14,476 bases of DNA from Thermococcus sp. GTDB taxonomy: Archaea; Methanobacteriota_B; Thermococci; Thermococcales; Thermococcaceae. The position numbers and the translations under genes were made by a program. The stretch covers positions 1,340 through 15,815 of the forward strand of contig JALTMZ010000129.1 of NCBI GenBank assembly GCA_027001105.1. The letters are read 5' to 3'. The notes beneath the pieces are model-generated. The model was not told where the DNA came from. It saw only the letters and a list, made by a program, of their open reading frames with translations, and did no database searches. Shown piece by piece: positions 1-6,421 of the stretch (position 1 is its first letter; each line of letters opens with the position of its first letter).

Positions 1-1137
1 ATTCCGAAGGATAAGCTCAGAGAATATGACGTTGATGAAACTTTTGGTGGAGAAGACTATCTCTTAATTCCCGGGCTTATTAATGCCCATACCCACGTAG
101 CAATGACAAAATTTAGGGGAATCGGGGATGACTTGCCTCTTGATAAGTGGCTGAATGAAGTCATTTGGCCCATGGAAAAGGAGTGGAGCAAAGAGGAAAT
201 CCATAAATGGGCACTTATTGGAATTGCGGAGGCCATCGCCAACGGTTCAACAGTAATCAACGACCATTACTTCTTTGCGGATGAGATAGCCAAAGCAGCT
301 CAAAAGCTTGGCATTAGAGCGTTTATTGGACAGACCATGATGGATTTAGTTGAATTTCCAATTGCAGAGCCAGAAGAGGGATTTAGGTTTTTTAAGAGAT
401 GGAAAGACAAGAATGGGCTTGTTAGACCTGTGTTAGCACCACATGCCACTGACACGGTTTCTCTTGATCTTTTAAAAGAAATCAAAGAGTTCTCTGAAAA
501 CGAAAAGGCGTTAATTCATATGCACGTTTCCCAGAGCAGGGAAGAAGTTTTGAGAGTCAAAAGGAGAGAAGGAATCTTGCCAGTTGAATACCTCAGGAAA
601 GCTGGAGTCTTAAATGAGAGCTTCATCGGCGTTCATGGCGTCTATCTGAGTGAGGGGGAAGTTGGGCTTTATGCGAAAAGTGGAGCAACGTTGGTGCATT
701 GTGCAGTCAGTCTGGCAAAGCTTGAGGGGAGTGTCGCACCAATAATTGATTTATGGGAACAAGGAGGCAACATTGCACTTGGAAACGACTGTGCAGCTTC
801 AAATAATTCACTTGACATGATCCAGGAGATGAAGTTTGCGGCAATACTGAATAAAGTCAGGAATCATGATCCGACCAAAGCCTCAGCAAAGGACGTATTT
901 TACTGGGCAACGCTTGGAGGAGCAAAAGCATTGAAAATTAAAGCGGGATTGATAGAGAAAGGATATCTTGCAGATTTAGTTCTTATAAACATAAATAAGC
1001 TGCATTTCCTACCAGAGACCAATATATTGTCGCATCTGGTATACTCTGCCAAAGGAAGTGATGTTGAAATGGTCTTTGTGGACGGAGAGTTAATCTACCA
1101 GTTGGGAAACTTTACAAAAGAGCAAATCATTTTTTAA
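1..1137 (+). CDS. Amidohydrolase, MTA/SAH deaminase-like (ATZ/TRZ family), 5' end outside the window
   Basis: The frame is open from base 1, so the first ATG at 103 is internal; 378 residues are visible and the family is usually about 420-430 long. Visible residues 24-38 carry the PGLINAHTH metal motif (H30, H32). Other expected metal or active-site residues are H175 (in IHMHVSQS), H212 (in GVHGVYL) and D263 (in GNDCAASNN). The family forms a TIM-barrel metalloenzyme in the cytosol that hydrolytically deaminates adenosine-type compounds such as 5'-methylthioadenosine and S-adenosylhomocysteine. Two positions are unusual: the usual HxxE glutamate appears to be Gln178, and GTDG is replaced by GNDC. 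The substrate is therefore uncertain and a different amidohydrolase reaction is possible. Family assignment is firm; specific function is inference. The gene is separated from the archaellum cluster by a terminator and a promoter and shows no functional link to it. Confidence 0.85.
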   Translation: MPKDKLREYDVDETFGGEDYLLIPGLINAHTHVAMTKFRGIGDDLPLDKWLNEVIWPMEKEWSKEEIHKWALIGIAEAIANGSTVINDHYFFADEIAKAAQKLGIRAFIGQTMMDLVEFPIAEPEEGFRFFKRWKDKNGLVRPVLAPHATDTVSLDLLKEIKEFSENEKALIHMHVSQSREEVLRVKRREGILPVEYLRKAGVLNESFIGVHGVYLSEGEVGLYAKSGATLVHCAVSLAKLEGSVAPIIDLWEQGGNIALGNDCAASNNSLDMIQEMKFAAILNKVRNHDPTKASAKDVFYWATLGGAKALKIKAGLIEKGYLADLVLININKLHFLPETNILSHLVYSAKGSDVEMVFVDGELIYQLGNFTKEQIIF

Positions 1138-1155
1138 AATTATAGTTTTTTGTTT
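1130..1155 (+). terminator. Oligo-T terminator after the amidohydrolase gene
   Basis: Two six-T runs (1130-1135 and 1146-1151), the second followed by GTTT, lie at and just after the stop codon. Thermococcales RNA polymerase terminates at oligo-T tracts in the non-template strand without needing a hairpin, and no convincing hairpin is seen here. Confidence 0.55.
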
Positions 1156-1169
1156 AATATATTAAGCAG

Positions 1170-1182
1170 TAAACCTTATATA
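1170..1182 (+). promoter_or_regulatory. Candidate promoter of the earA-methyltransferase unit
   Basis: TTATATA at 1176-1182, preceded by a purine-rich stretch (GTAAACC) that could serve as the BRE, would place transcription initiation near 1205 and give a leader of roughly 50 bases. A second, weaker candidate is CTATAAG at 1221-1227, which would start transcription near 1248, right at the ribosome binding site. The sequence alone does not decide between them. The rest of the spacer 1156-1258 shows no gene. Confidence 0.5.
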
Positions 1183-1258
1183 GGATATTCTCCAAAAGAT
1201 TCTGGTACTCTTTGGACAAACTATAAGTGTTTGGCATTATTATTTGGGGGGATTATAG

Positions 1259-1579
1259 TTGTTTATAGATCCCTTTGTAATTCGCTCTATTAACAGAAGT
1301 GAGCTCCGAAAGCGAATTCTCCTATATTTATACAATATATACCCTTCTTTTACGTATCTTGCTGAAATCGCAAGAGTTGTTCGTTCTGATCCTTCAAATG
1401 TAAAAGGAGCTCTTGTGGGATTGGGGAATAGGTATAATGGACATAGTTCCCTTGTTAGCTTAGGATTAGTTGAAATAATTGAAGAAAATGGGTTCAAATA
1501 TTATAGACTTTCTGAATATGGGAAAAGGGTTGTCGAAATGCTGAAGTCATATCAATCCTATTATAGGAAATTTATGTGA
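1259..1579 (+). CDS. earA: Small winged-helix DNA-binding protein, probable archaellum transcription activator EarA
   Basis: A 106-residue protein beginning at TTG. An in-frame TAG at 1256-1258 rules out an earlier start, and a G6 tract at 1246-1251 sits seven bases upstream as the ribosome binding site. Residues of about 14-50 form helices compatible with a helix-turn-helix (YLAEIARVVRSDPSNVKGAL), and residues 65-105 form a recognition/wing region (LVSLGLVEIIEENG, then YYRLSEYGKRVVEML). There is no membrane segment. In euryarchaea, EarA is a small winged-helix activator required for archaellum operon transcription, and it occurs in Thermococcales. The identification rests on fold, size and position directly upstream of the archaellum genes rather than on an alignment. 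It probably forms a two-gene unit with the methyltransferase, which starts 10 bases downstream. Any other MarR/ArsR-like regulator is the alternative. Confidence 0.7.
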   Translation: MFIDPFVIRSINRSELRKRILLYLYNIYPSFTYLAEIARVVRSDPSNVKGALVGLGNRYNGHSSLVSLGLVEIIEENGFKYYRLSEYGKRVVEMLKSYQSYYRKFM

Positions 1580-1589
1580 GGTGTAAAAA

Positions 1590-2555
1590 ATGGAGTCGCT
1601 TGTCAAGAAAATTGACAAAAACATCTCAGCAATGATTCAGGTAGCTGTGCTAAACATACTAAAATTGGGGATGGAATACAGGATATTTAATAAACTAATT
1701 TCAAAGAAACATTATATTGACATCCTAAACACGAACTCAATCAAAAATAAACCTCTGCTAAGGGATCTCTTGGATACCTATGTTGAGATCGGAATAGTAG
1801 AGAGAACTCTAAACGAAATAAGAATGCGGGATTTTTCTTACACCATTACATTCAGCAGGGAGAGCATCAGTTATATACAACCAGACTGGATAACCATATT
1901 TGAAGAAATGTACAAAATGACAAGATACTCATTTATAACTCCTGAACATCCTAAAATTCTAATGGATTTCGATAAGGATGCAGATTTCTGGGATATGAGG
2001 CTTTCTCTGGAATTCAACAGTACTTACAGAAAGTTAATAGCATCTATAGGAAAGCTAAAAGATGAGATGACAGTTTTAGATTTAGGCTGTGGTTCTGTTT
2101 CTCCTGTAGAAATTGGAAAATTAGTAGGACCTAACGGAAAATACGTAGGTGTGGACTTTTCCCCTGGCATGCTGAGCATAGCAAAGAGTAGGATAAAGGA
2201 ACTGAGATTCGATTGGGTAATTCTCAGGGAACTTGACATTAGGACAATGGTCCCTCGTAACAAATATGACACCATCATAATGAGCTTTGTCCTTGAGTAT
2301 CTCCCCACGCTTTCACTTTTAAAAGTCATGAATACTGCAATGAATGCACTGTATGAGAATGGGAAATTGATTATTATAGAGCCATTTAGGGAAAATTATC
2401 CCCAGATTTCTGCATGGGAGTTTTTTGAAAAACTAACAAAGGAGTTTATCAAATTTCCCAGCAAATCTGCAATAATAAATTCTCTCGAACAAACAAACTA
2501 TAATTTTAGGGTTCATGAAATTGGAAAATCTGTTCTTGTTGTAGAAAAACTTTAG
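1590..2555 (+). CDS. fam: SAM-dependent methyltransferase, archaellum-associated (Fam-like)
   Basis: A 321-residue protein. ATG 1590 is preceded by GAGGTG at 1578-1583, overlapping the stop of the previous gene. Residues 1-110 are helical and resemble the winged-helix/dimerisation part found in front of many O-methyltransferases (for example LLRDLLDTYVEIGIVERT). The Rossmann methyltransferase domain follows: motif I VLDLGCG at 162-168, the acidic ribose-binding position in GVDFSPGML with D189, then YDTIIMSFVLEYLP and GKLIIIEPF. No signal peptide or membrane segment is seen. A methyltransferase gene named fam is reported in the Pyrococcus furiosus archaellum cluster, and this gene has the same kind of position. 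The substrate is unknown; flagellin, its N-glycan or a small molecule are all possible. It shares a transcript with the regulator and ends at a T-rich terminator just before the flagellin promoter. Confidence 0.75.
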   Translation: MESLVKKIDKNISAMIQVAVLNILKLGMEYRIFNKLISKKHYIDILNTNSIKNKPLLRDLLDTYVEIGIVERTLNEIRMRDFSYTITFSRESISYIQPDWITIFEEMYKMTRYSFITPEHPKILMDFDKDADFWDMRLSLEFNSTYRKLIASIGKLKDEMTVLDLGCGSVSPVEIGKLVGPNGKYVGVDFSPGMLSIAKSRIKELRFDWVILRELDIRTMVPRNKYDTIIMSFVLEYLPTLSLLKVMNTAMNALYENGKLIIIEPFRENYPQISAWEFFEKLTKEFIKFPSKSAIINSLEQTNYNFRVHEIGKSVLVVEKL

Positions 2556-2597
2556 TTTTATTTATTTTTCGAATTTTTGTTATTTACTTAATTTTTT
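2556..2597 (+). terminator. T-rich terminator between methyltransferase and flagellin genes
   Basis: Immediately after the TAG stop come four T runs (TTTT 2556-2559, TTTTT 2565-2569, TTTTT 2574-2578, TTTTTT 2592-2597) in a 42-base stretch, the pattern expected of an archaeal intrinsic terminator. It separates the regulator unit from the archaellum operon. Confidence 0.6.
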
Positions 2598-2603
2598 GGT
2601 AAA

Positions 2604-2621
2604 TACATACATATGTAGGTA
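2604..2621 (+). promoter_or_regulatory. Imperfect 18-bp palindrome with overlapping TACATA hexamers, candidate activator site
   Basis: TACATACAT pairs with ATGTAGGTA at 8 of 9 positions around a centre at 2612/2613; the inner ten bases TACATATGTA are a perfect palindrome. TACATA occurs at 2604-2609 and 2608-2613, and TACATC follows at 2620-2625. The centre lies about 45 bp upstream of the flaB TATA box, a position suited to an activator. From memory, and unverified, TACATA-type hexamers have been linked to EarA binding in Methanococcus. Operator function is inference. Confidence 0.45.
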
Positions 2622-2646
2622 CATCACTATATGCTTATGCAAAAAC

Positions 2647-2664
2647 AAAAAATTGATTTATATT
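2647..2664 (+). promoter_or_regulatory. flaB promoter: BRE and TATA box
   Basis: TTTATATT at 2657-2664 is a good archaeal TATA box, preceded by an A-rich BRE-like stretch (AAAAAATTGA). Initiation about 25 bases downstream, near 2686, gives a leader of about 27 bases ahead of the flagellin ATG. Confidence 0.65.
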
Positions 2665-2698
2665 CAAGACATAATATAATAAATTGCGAACTTTCCAA

Positions 2699-2706
2699 GG
2701 GAGGTG
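2699..2706 (+). promoter_or_regulatory. Ribosome binding site fixing the flagellin start
   Basis: GGGAGGTG lies seven bases before ATG 2714, a near-perfect match to the 3' end of archaeal 16S rRNA. It rules out the in-frame TTG at 2684, which would place ten residues in front of the class III signal peptide and which falls at the expected transcription start. Confidence 0.85.
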
Positions 2707-2713
2707 CCAAAAG

Positions 2714-3373
2714 ATGGGATACATTATAAGGAAGAGAAGAGGTGCCGTTGGTATCGGCACTTTGATTGTATTTATAGCCATGGTACTAGTAGCCGCAGTT
2801 GCTGCAGCCGTTTTGATCAACACAAGTGGGTACTTACAACAGAGAGCTGAAGCAACAGGAAGGCAAACAACAAAAGAAGTAGCAAGTGGATTAAAAATCG
2901 ACAGTGTTACAGGATATGCAAATGCTTCTAACACCATAAGCCACCTTGCTATCCAGATTTCCCTCAATGCTGGAAGTGAACCTATTGATCTCACCCAAAC
3001 TAAGATCTACATCAGCGATGGTAGCAATCAGATGGTTTATGCCTACGAGGGAGATGCCAAAGCCTCCTTAACTGGACAACTGTTTGACTTTACCCTCAAA
3101 CCATGGAGTGACCTAAAGACCAACTATACCAAGTTTGGTATCATAGTTGTTCAGGATGCTGACAATTCCCTTAGCGGCAATGTTCCAACTTTGACTCCTG
3201 GAGACATAGTCATCCTCACGATTGATGCTTACAAATCTCTTGGAGGTATTGGTCCAAGAACAGAAGTCACGGTTGAAGTCAGACCCGAGTTTGGTGCACC
3301 AGGATTCACAAAATTTGTCACCCCGACAGCTTACGGATTGAGCACAAACGACAAAGTTGTTGAACTCAAGTGA
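2714..3373 (+). CDS. flaB: Archaellin (preflagellin) FlaB / ArlB
   Basis: A 219-residue preprotein forming the archaellum filament. Residues 1-10 (MGYIIRKRRG) are a class III signal peptide, expected to be cut by the FlaK/PibD peptidase after G10. The mature protein then starts AVGIGTLIVFIAMVLVAAVAAAV, the hydrophobic helix that packs in the filament core. Residues beyond about 55 form the surface beta domain. Three N-glycosylation sequons are visible: NTS near residue 36, NAS near 71 and NYT near 137. The mature length of about 209 residues is typical of Thermococcales archaellins. It is the only flagellin gene in this cluster, although relatives often have several in tandem. It has its own promoter and a strong ribosome binding site, and a T-rich spacer separates it from flaC, consistent with being made in excess over the motor proteins. 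Confidence 0.97.
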   Translation: MGYIIRKRRGAVGIGTLIVFIAMVLVAAVAAAVLINTSGYLQQRAEATGRQTTKEVASGLKIDSVTGYANASNTISHLAIQISLNAGSEPIDLTQTKIYISDGSNQMVYAYEGDAKASLTGQLFDFTLKPWSDLKTNYTKFGIIVVQDADNSLSGNVPTLTPGDIVILTIDAYKSLGGIGPRTEVTVEVRPEFGAPGFTKFVTPTAYGLSTNDKVVELK

Positions 3374-3383
3374 TGCTTAATGT

Positions 3384-3409
3384 TTCTTTCGGCTTTTTAC
3401 TACTTTTTT
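3384..3409 (+). terminator. T-rich spacer between flaB and flaC, possible leaky terminator
   Basis: The 63-base gap between flaB and flaC contains T runs at 3394-3398 and 3404-3409 after pyrimidine-rich sequence. No TATA box is evident in the gap, so flaC onward is probably transcribed by read-through. Partial termination here would leave much more flaB message than motor-gene message. Function is inferred. Confidence 0.4.
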
Positions 3410-3436
3410 CATTAACTTCCCGGAGGGAAGCAAAAG

Positions 3437-3928
3437 ATGTCATTCTCATATCTAAAAGACAAATTCAAGAAAAAAACGGAGGGGGATGGGAAAGATAGCA
3501 ATGTAGATATAATCAAGCTAGATGATCTCAAAGAGAGCGAGATTAATGAAGAAACGAAAAAAGAGGAAGAAGAACTACTGAATCAAGTTATGACAAGAAT
3601 AAATGAAATCGAAAATGACATCCCAAGAATAAAAGTTAGCATAGATACTCTGAAATCCCAAATACAAGAAGTTCAGGAAGAAGTTGAAAAATTGAACAAG
3701 ACTATCAAAGACGTTATGATGCTTTATGAGGTGGTGTCTCAAGAAATCAATCCATTTAAAGACCAAGAAAAAGATAACCCGCTACTTAACGAAATTCAGG
3801 AACTCAAAAGACAGTTAGAGGGACTAAGAACCGAGATTGTTCAGCTAAAATCAGATTTGAAGTTATTGGCAACTCATGGAATTGATCTCGACGAAGTTAT
3901 ATATGAAGTAATTTCGGAGGGAAGATAA
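3437..3928 (+). CDS. flaC: Archaellum accessory protein FlaC / ArlC
   Basis: A 163-residue, highly charged cytoplasmic protein without membrane segments. GGAGGG at 3422-3427 precedes ATG 3437. Residues 1-35 are Lys/Asp/Glu-rich and probably disordered. Residues of about 40-95 and 110-147 show heptad-like Leu/Ile/Val spacing, as in IKVSIDTLKSQIQEV and LKRQLEGLRTEIVQLKSDL, predicting coiled coil. In euryarchaea, FlaC and FlaD/E form a scaffold under the motor that links it to FlaH/FlaI and to the chemotaxis adaptor CheF. Sequence conservation in FlaC is low, so the name rests largely on coiled-coil character and position between flaB and flaD. It ends one base before the flaD start, and the flaD ribosome binding site lies inside its last codons, so the two are probably translated together. 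Confidence 0.88.
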   Translation: MSFSYLKDKFKKKTEGDGKDSNVDIIKLDDLKESEINEETKKEEEELLNQVMTRINEIENDIPRIKVSIDTLKSQIQEVQEEVEKLNKTIKDVMMLYEVVSQEINPFKDQEKDNPLLNEIQELKRQLEGLRTEIVQLKSDLKLLATHGIDLDEVIYEVISEGR

Positions 3929-3929
3929 A

Positions 3930-4730
3930 ATGATTACTGAGATAGAGATCGAGGAGAGACTCAAAAAACTCCGAGGAAAAATTCCCAATGTGCTCATAGA
4001 GGATTTAAGAGAAAAATTACTCAATAAAATGGATATTCTTACTCCAGAGCAAGTCGACAAAATAATCGAAAGAATACTCCAAACATATTCCGGACAAGTA
4101 GAAAGGCTCATCAAGCTTGACAAACGCGTTGAAGAAATTGGCAAACATATCGAGGAAATTCGAAGCTATCTGATAGAGAAAAAAGGCATTGGTAGAGATC
4201 AAGCAATTCTTGAGGAAACAGCTGTTGAAGAGAATCCCTTCCCCAATTATGGAGAAATAAACATTACAAAGCCTGAAACTGTTGAAGAGGAGGGAAATGT
4301 TATGGAGAAAAGTTTTGAGATACCTCAGGAAATTAAAGATGTATTGGCTGCTTCATCAAATGGTAAGGCTCGGCTTGAAAGGATTCCTCAAGACATGGCA
4401 TCTACAATGGTAGCTCTAAAGTGGTTAGGATTCCTAATAGATCGTGTTGGTATGCAGAATCTTGAAAATGTACTGGAGTTCTACTACGAAATCGGTTGGA
4501 TATCTGAAAATGTTCTAAATACCTTACTAAGATATGCCAATGGAACTAAACCGCATCATAGAGAACCCAACTGGAGACCCGAAGATAAGTTAACCATTCA
4601 AGACCACTTAATTTCACTGTTGTTCATAGAAAGGCTTAGAGGCGTTAGAATAACTCGCGAAATCCTTGACTCAATAGAACGCGAAATGAAGGTGATAAAT
4701 AGAATCTTAGAGGAAGTGTACGGTGTATAG
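3930..4730 (+). CDS. flaD: Archaellum accessory protein FlaD / ArlD
   Basis: A 266-residue cytoplasmic protein. ATG 3930 follows GGAGGG at 3916-3921. Residues 1-90 are amphipathic and charged (for example LIKLDKRVEEIGKHIEEI), predicting coiled coil, followed by an acidic linker to about 125. The C-terminal region, about 130-266, is the conserved FlaD/FlaE domain with RLERIPQD at 148-155, STMVALKWLGFLIDRVG and FYYEIGWISENVLNTLLRYA. In euryarchaea, this domain connects the motor to chemotaxis components and to FlaC. No separate flaE gene exists in the window. An internal ribosome binding site and ATG at 4289-4304 could yield the FlaE-like C-terminal domain on its own. The gene ends in TAG, whose final G begins the GGGG that serves as the flaF ribosome binding site. 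Confidence 0.93.
   Translation: MITEIEIEERLKKLRGKIPNVLIEDLREKLLNKMDILTPEQVDKIIERILQTYSGQVERLIKLDKRVEEIGKHIEEIRSYLIEKKGIGRDQAILEETAVEENPFPNYGEINITKPETVEEEGNVMEKSFEIPQEIKDVLAASSNGKARLERIPQDMASTMVALKWLGFLIDRVGMQNLENVLEFYYEIGWISENVLNTLLRYANGTKPHHREPNWRPEDKLTIQDHLISLLFIERLRGVRITREILDSIEREMKVINRILEEVYGV
4289..4304 (+). promoter_or_regulatory. Internal ribosome binding site and in-frame ATG within flaD
   Basis: GGAGGG at 4289-4294 stands seven bases before the in-frame ATG at 4302 (Met125 of FlaD). It is the same hexamer that starts flaD itself. Initiation here would produce a 142-residue protein consisting of essentially the FlaD/E domain alone. A shortened FlaD explained by internal initiation has been described in methanogens, as recalled. 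Use of this site here is inferred. Confidence 0.5.
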
Positions 4731-4739
4731 GGGATTCCA

Positions 4740-5255
4740 ATGGGTTTCAGTGTCTCAGCGTCATTCGCACTTCTGTTCACAGTGGCTCTAATTTCCTTTG
4801 CTATAATGTACACAGCTATAGATAATATTTACAGTAATGTACTCGATGCAATTGAAGATCATGCTAATATTATAACTATAACTAAGTCTTCACAGCTTTA
4901 TGTATCGCTTTATGATTATACTACCCAGCCTAATGTGTCTGTTTACGATGTTACATTTAACATTACAAATAGCGGCACAACACTCTTTCCACCTCGCTGG
5001 AACTTTGTATATGATGGGGTACTAACCTCAAGTAACATTGACATTGAGAACAAACAGTATATTGTGCCTGGAGACTCTTTGCTCCTAACAGTACTAAACG
5101 TTCCAAAAACTACAGATGTCCATGCTTTAGTTGTGGTTACAGAAACTGGATGCAATCTGAAATTCAAATGGCGATGGATATGGTTGAATCAAACTGCAGG
5201 CACGGGAACTGTGGAGGTAATTAATAGTGCATGGTATTGTCCAATGGAGGGATAA
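4740..5255 (+). CDS. flaF: Archaellum stator protein FlaF / ArlF
   Basis: A 171-residue protein with one N-terminal membrane helix (residues 5-26, SVSASFALLFTVALISFAIM) followed by a short helix and a beta-rich outer domain. The outer domain has lines such as VSVYDVTFNITNSGTTLFP and VPGDSLLLTVLNVP, matching the flagellin-like beta-sandwich of FlaF. In Sulfolobus, FlaF sits in the pseudoperiplasm, binds the S-layer protein and, with FlaG, acts as the stationary part of the motor. Two cysteines close the chain (in TETGCN and WYCPMEG) and could form a disulfide. ATG 4740 has only a short GGGG site at 4730-4733, the weakest in the operon, overlapping the flaD stop. The stop TAA is two bases before the flaG ATG. 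Name supported by order, fold and length. Confidence 0.9.
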   Translation: MGFSVSASFALLFTVALISFAIMYTAIDNIYSNVLDAIEDHANIITITKSSQLYVSLYDYTTQPNVSVYDVTFNITNSGTTLFPPRWNFVYDGVLTSSNIDIENKQYIVPGDSLLLTVLNVPKTTDVHALVVVTETGCNLKFKWRWIWLNQTAGTGTVEVINSAWYCPMEG

Positions 5256-5257
5256 AC

Positions 5258-5719
5258 ATGGCAAGTAACGTTGCATCAGAACTTATACTCTTCATAACAT
5301 CTCTGCTGGTAGCAGGGATGGTTGCTGGAGGATTATACGTTGTAACACAGGATATTTCTGATGGAATAACGGTTAGAGGAAAAGACTTGGCATATAATCT
5401 GAGACTGAATTTTGAGATTATAAACGATCCTGAGAACATCCCCACTGATAATACTGGAGCTTATATCTTTTATATCAAGAATATTGGAAAAGTACCATTC
5501 ACATTTGAATCCAACTCCATTATTATCTTTATTGATGGAAATATGATACCTTCTTCAAATCTGACCTTTGTTAACTTAAATAATCCCACATCGAATCAGC
5601 TCTATCCCTATGATGTCGGCGAGATTCATGTTGCAACTTTCCTCTCATCAGGGTATCATAGAATTGTTGTTGTTCTTTCGAATGGAAAGCAGAGAGCACT
5701 AATATTCAGGATAGGGTGA
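5258..5719 (+). CDS. flaG: Archaellum stator protein FlaG / ArlG
   Basis: A 153-residue protein with an N-terminal membrane helix (residues of about 8-30, LILFITSLLVAGMVAGGLYVV) and a beta-rich domain outside the membrane (AYIFYIKNIGKVPF, then IIIFIDGN and HRIVVVLSNGKQRALIF). In the family, FlaG forms a filament capped by FlaF and helps hold the motor against the S-layer. I chose ATG 5258 because GGAGGG at 5246-5251 stands six bases upstream; an in-frame ATG at 5231 would overlap flaF, lack that site and add nine polar residues. The 3' end overlaps or abuts flaH: TGA 5717-5719 is embedded in GTGA. Confidence 0.9.
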   Translation: MASNVASELILFITSLLVAGMVAGGLYVVTQDISDGITVRGKDLAYNLRLNFEIINDPENIPTDNTGAYIFYIKNIGKVPFTFESNSIIIFIDGNMIPSSNLTFVNLNNPTSNQLYPYDVGEIHVATFLSSGYHRIVVVLSNGKQRALIFRIG

Positions 5720-5724
5720 AAAGC

Positions 5725-6420
5725 ATGGGGACACTCCTTAAGATTCAAATTCCAAACGACGAACTACATAGAAGATTAGGGGGAGGAATACCTTCAGGAA
5801 GTATAATGCTAATTGAGGGAGATAGAGGTACTGGCAAGTCTATTTTCTCTCAAAGACTTCTCTATGGATTTTTAAGGAATAACCATACTGCTTCTTATAT
5901 TTCGAGTCAATATACAACACCTGAATTTATAAATCAAATGGAATCCTTAGGTTACAGTATTATTACGGACTTAATTAGACGACGTTTGATTTTTGTATCT
6001 GTGTATCCTCTTTTAGTCGGAGTTTCAAAAAGAGAGAAGTTCCTAACGAGATTTTTAAGTGAATCAAGAATCTGGGATAGAGACGTTGTGATTATTGACT
6101 CAATTTCTTCCCTGCTACCAGCTACTCTCAATGAAGATGAGTTGAGGAGATTGGCAGACCATATTAAAAAATTAAGCTCCTTGGGCAAGGTAATAATGCT
6201 AACAGTCAACCCCAACGATATTGATGGAGACATCTTAAGAATCTTGGAAGAAATCTCTACAATATTAGTCAGACTGCAAGTGAAAGTTTTTGGAGGAGAC
6301 TTGAAGAATTCTGCGACTATTGTGAAATATAACAATGCAATGGGAATATTTCAGAAGATTATCCCATTTAGAGTAGAACCGAGAGTAGGGTTTATTGTAG
6401 AAATTGCTGCGGTGGTGTAA
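5725..6420 (+). CDS. flaH: Archaellum motor regulator FlaH / ArlH, RecA/KaiC-like ATP-binding protein
   Basis: A 231-residue cytoplasmic protein of the KaiC/RecA type. Walker A is GDRGTGKS at residues 32-39. Walker B is VVIIDS with D125, followed by SISSLLP. The N-terminus LHRRLGGGIPSGSIMLIEG is typical of the family. FlaH binds ATP, forms a ring and interacts with the FlaI ATPase, and is thought to control assembly or switching rather than to power it. No obvious catalytic glutamate follows the Walker A strand, in keeping with weak hydrolysis in this family. I prefer ATG 5725, with GGGTGA at 5714-5719 as its ribosome binding site; GTG 5716, overlapping the flaG stop as GTGA, would add three residues and cannot be excluded. 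Either way translation is coupled to flaG. Confidence 0.95.
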   Translation: MGTLLKIQIPNDELHRRLGGGIPSGSIMLIEGDRGTGKSIFSQRLLYGFLRNNHTASYISSQYTTPEFINQMESLGYSIITDLIRRRLIFVSVYPLLVGVSKREKFLTRFLSESRIWDRDVVIIDSISSLLPATLNEDELRRLADHIKKLSSLGKVIMLTVNPNDIDGDILRILEEISTILVRLQVKVFGGDLKNSATIVKYNNAMGIFQKIIPFRVEPRVGFIVEIAAVV

Positions 6421-6421
6421 A

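Noticed and set aside
2684..2713. Ten-residue N-terminal extension of flagellin from TTG 2684
   Set aside because: It lies at the expected transcription start, spans the strong GGGAGGTG site, and would displace the class III signal peptide.
2635..2994. Minus-strand frame of 119 residues opposite flaB
   Set aside because: It is the mirror of the hydrophobic N-terminal coding region of flaB and covers its promoter; no start signals were seen. The other minus-strand frames are likewise opposite convincing genes.
5231..5257. Earlier ATG for flaG at 5231
   Set aside because: It overlaps flaF, has no ribosome binding site and adds polar residues, while ATG 5258 has GGAGGG six bases upstream.
6404..6421. 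Earlier TTG start for flaI at 6404
   Set aside because: It falls within the end of flaH; ATG 6422 has GGTGGTG in good position.
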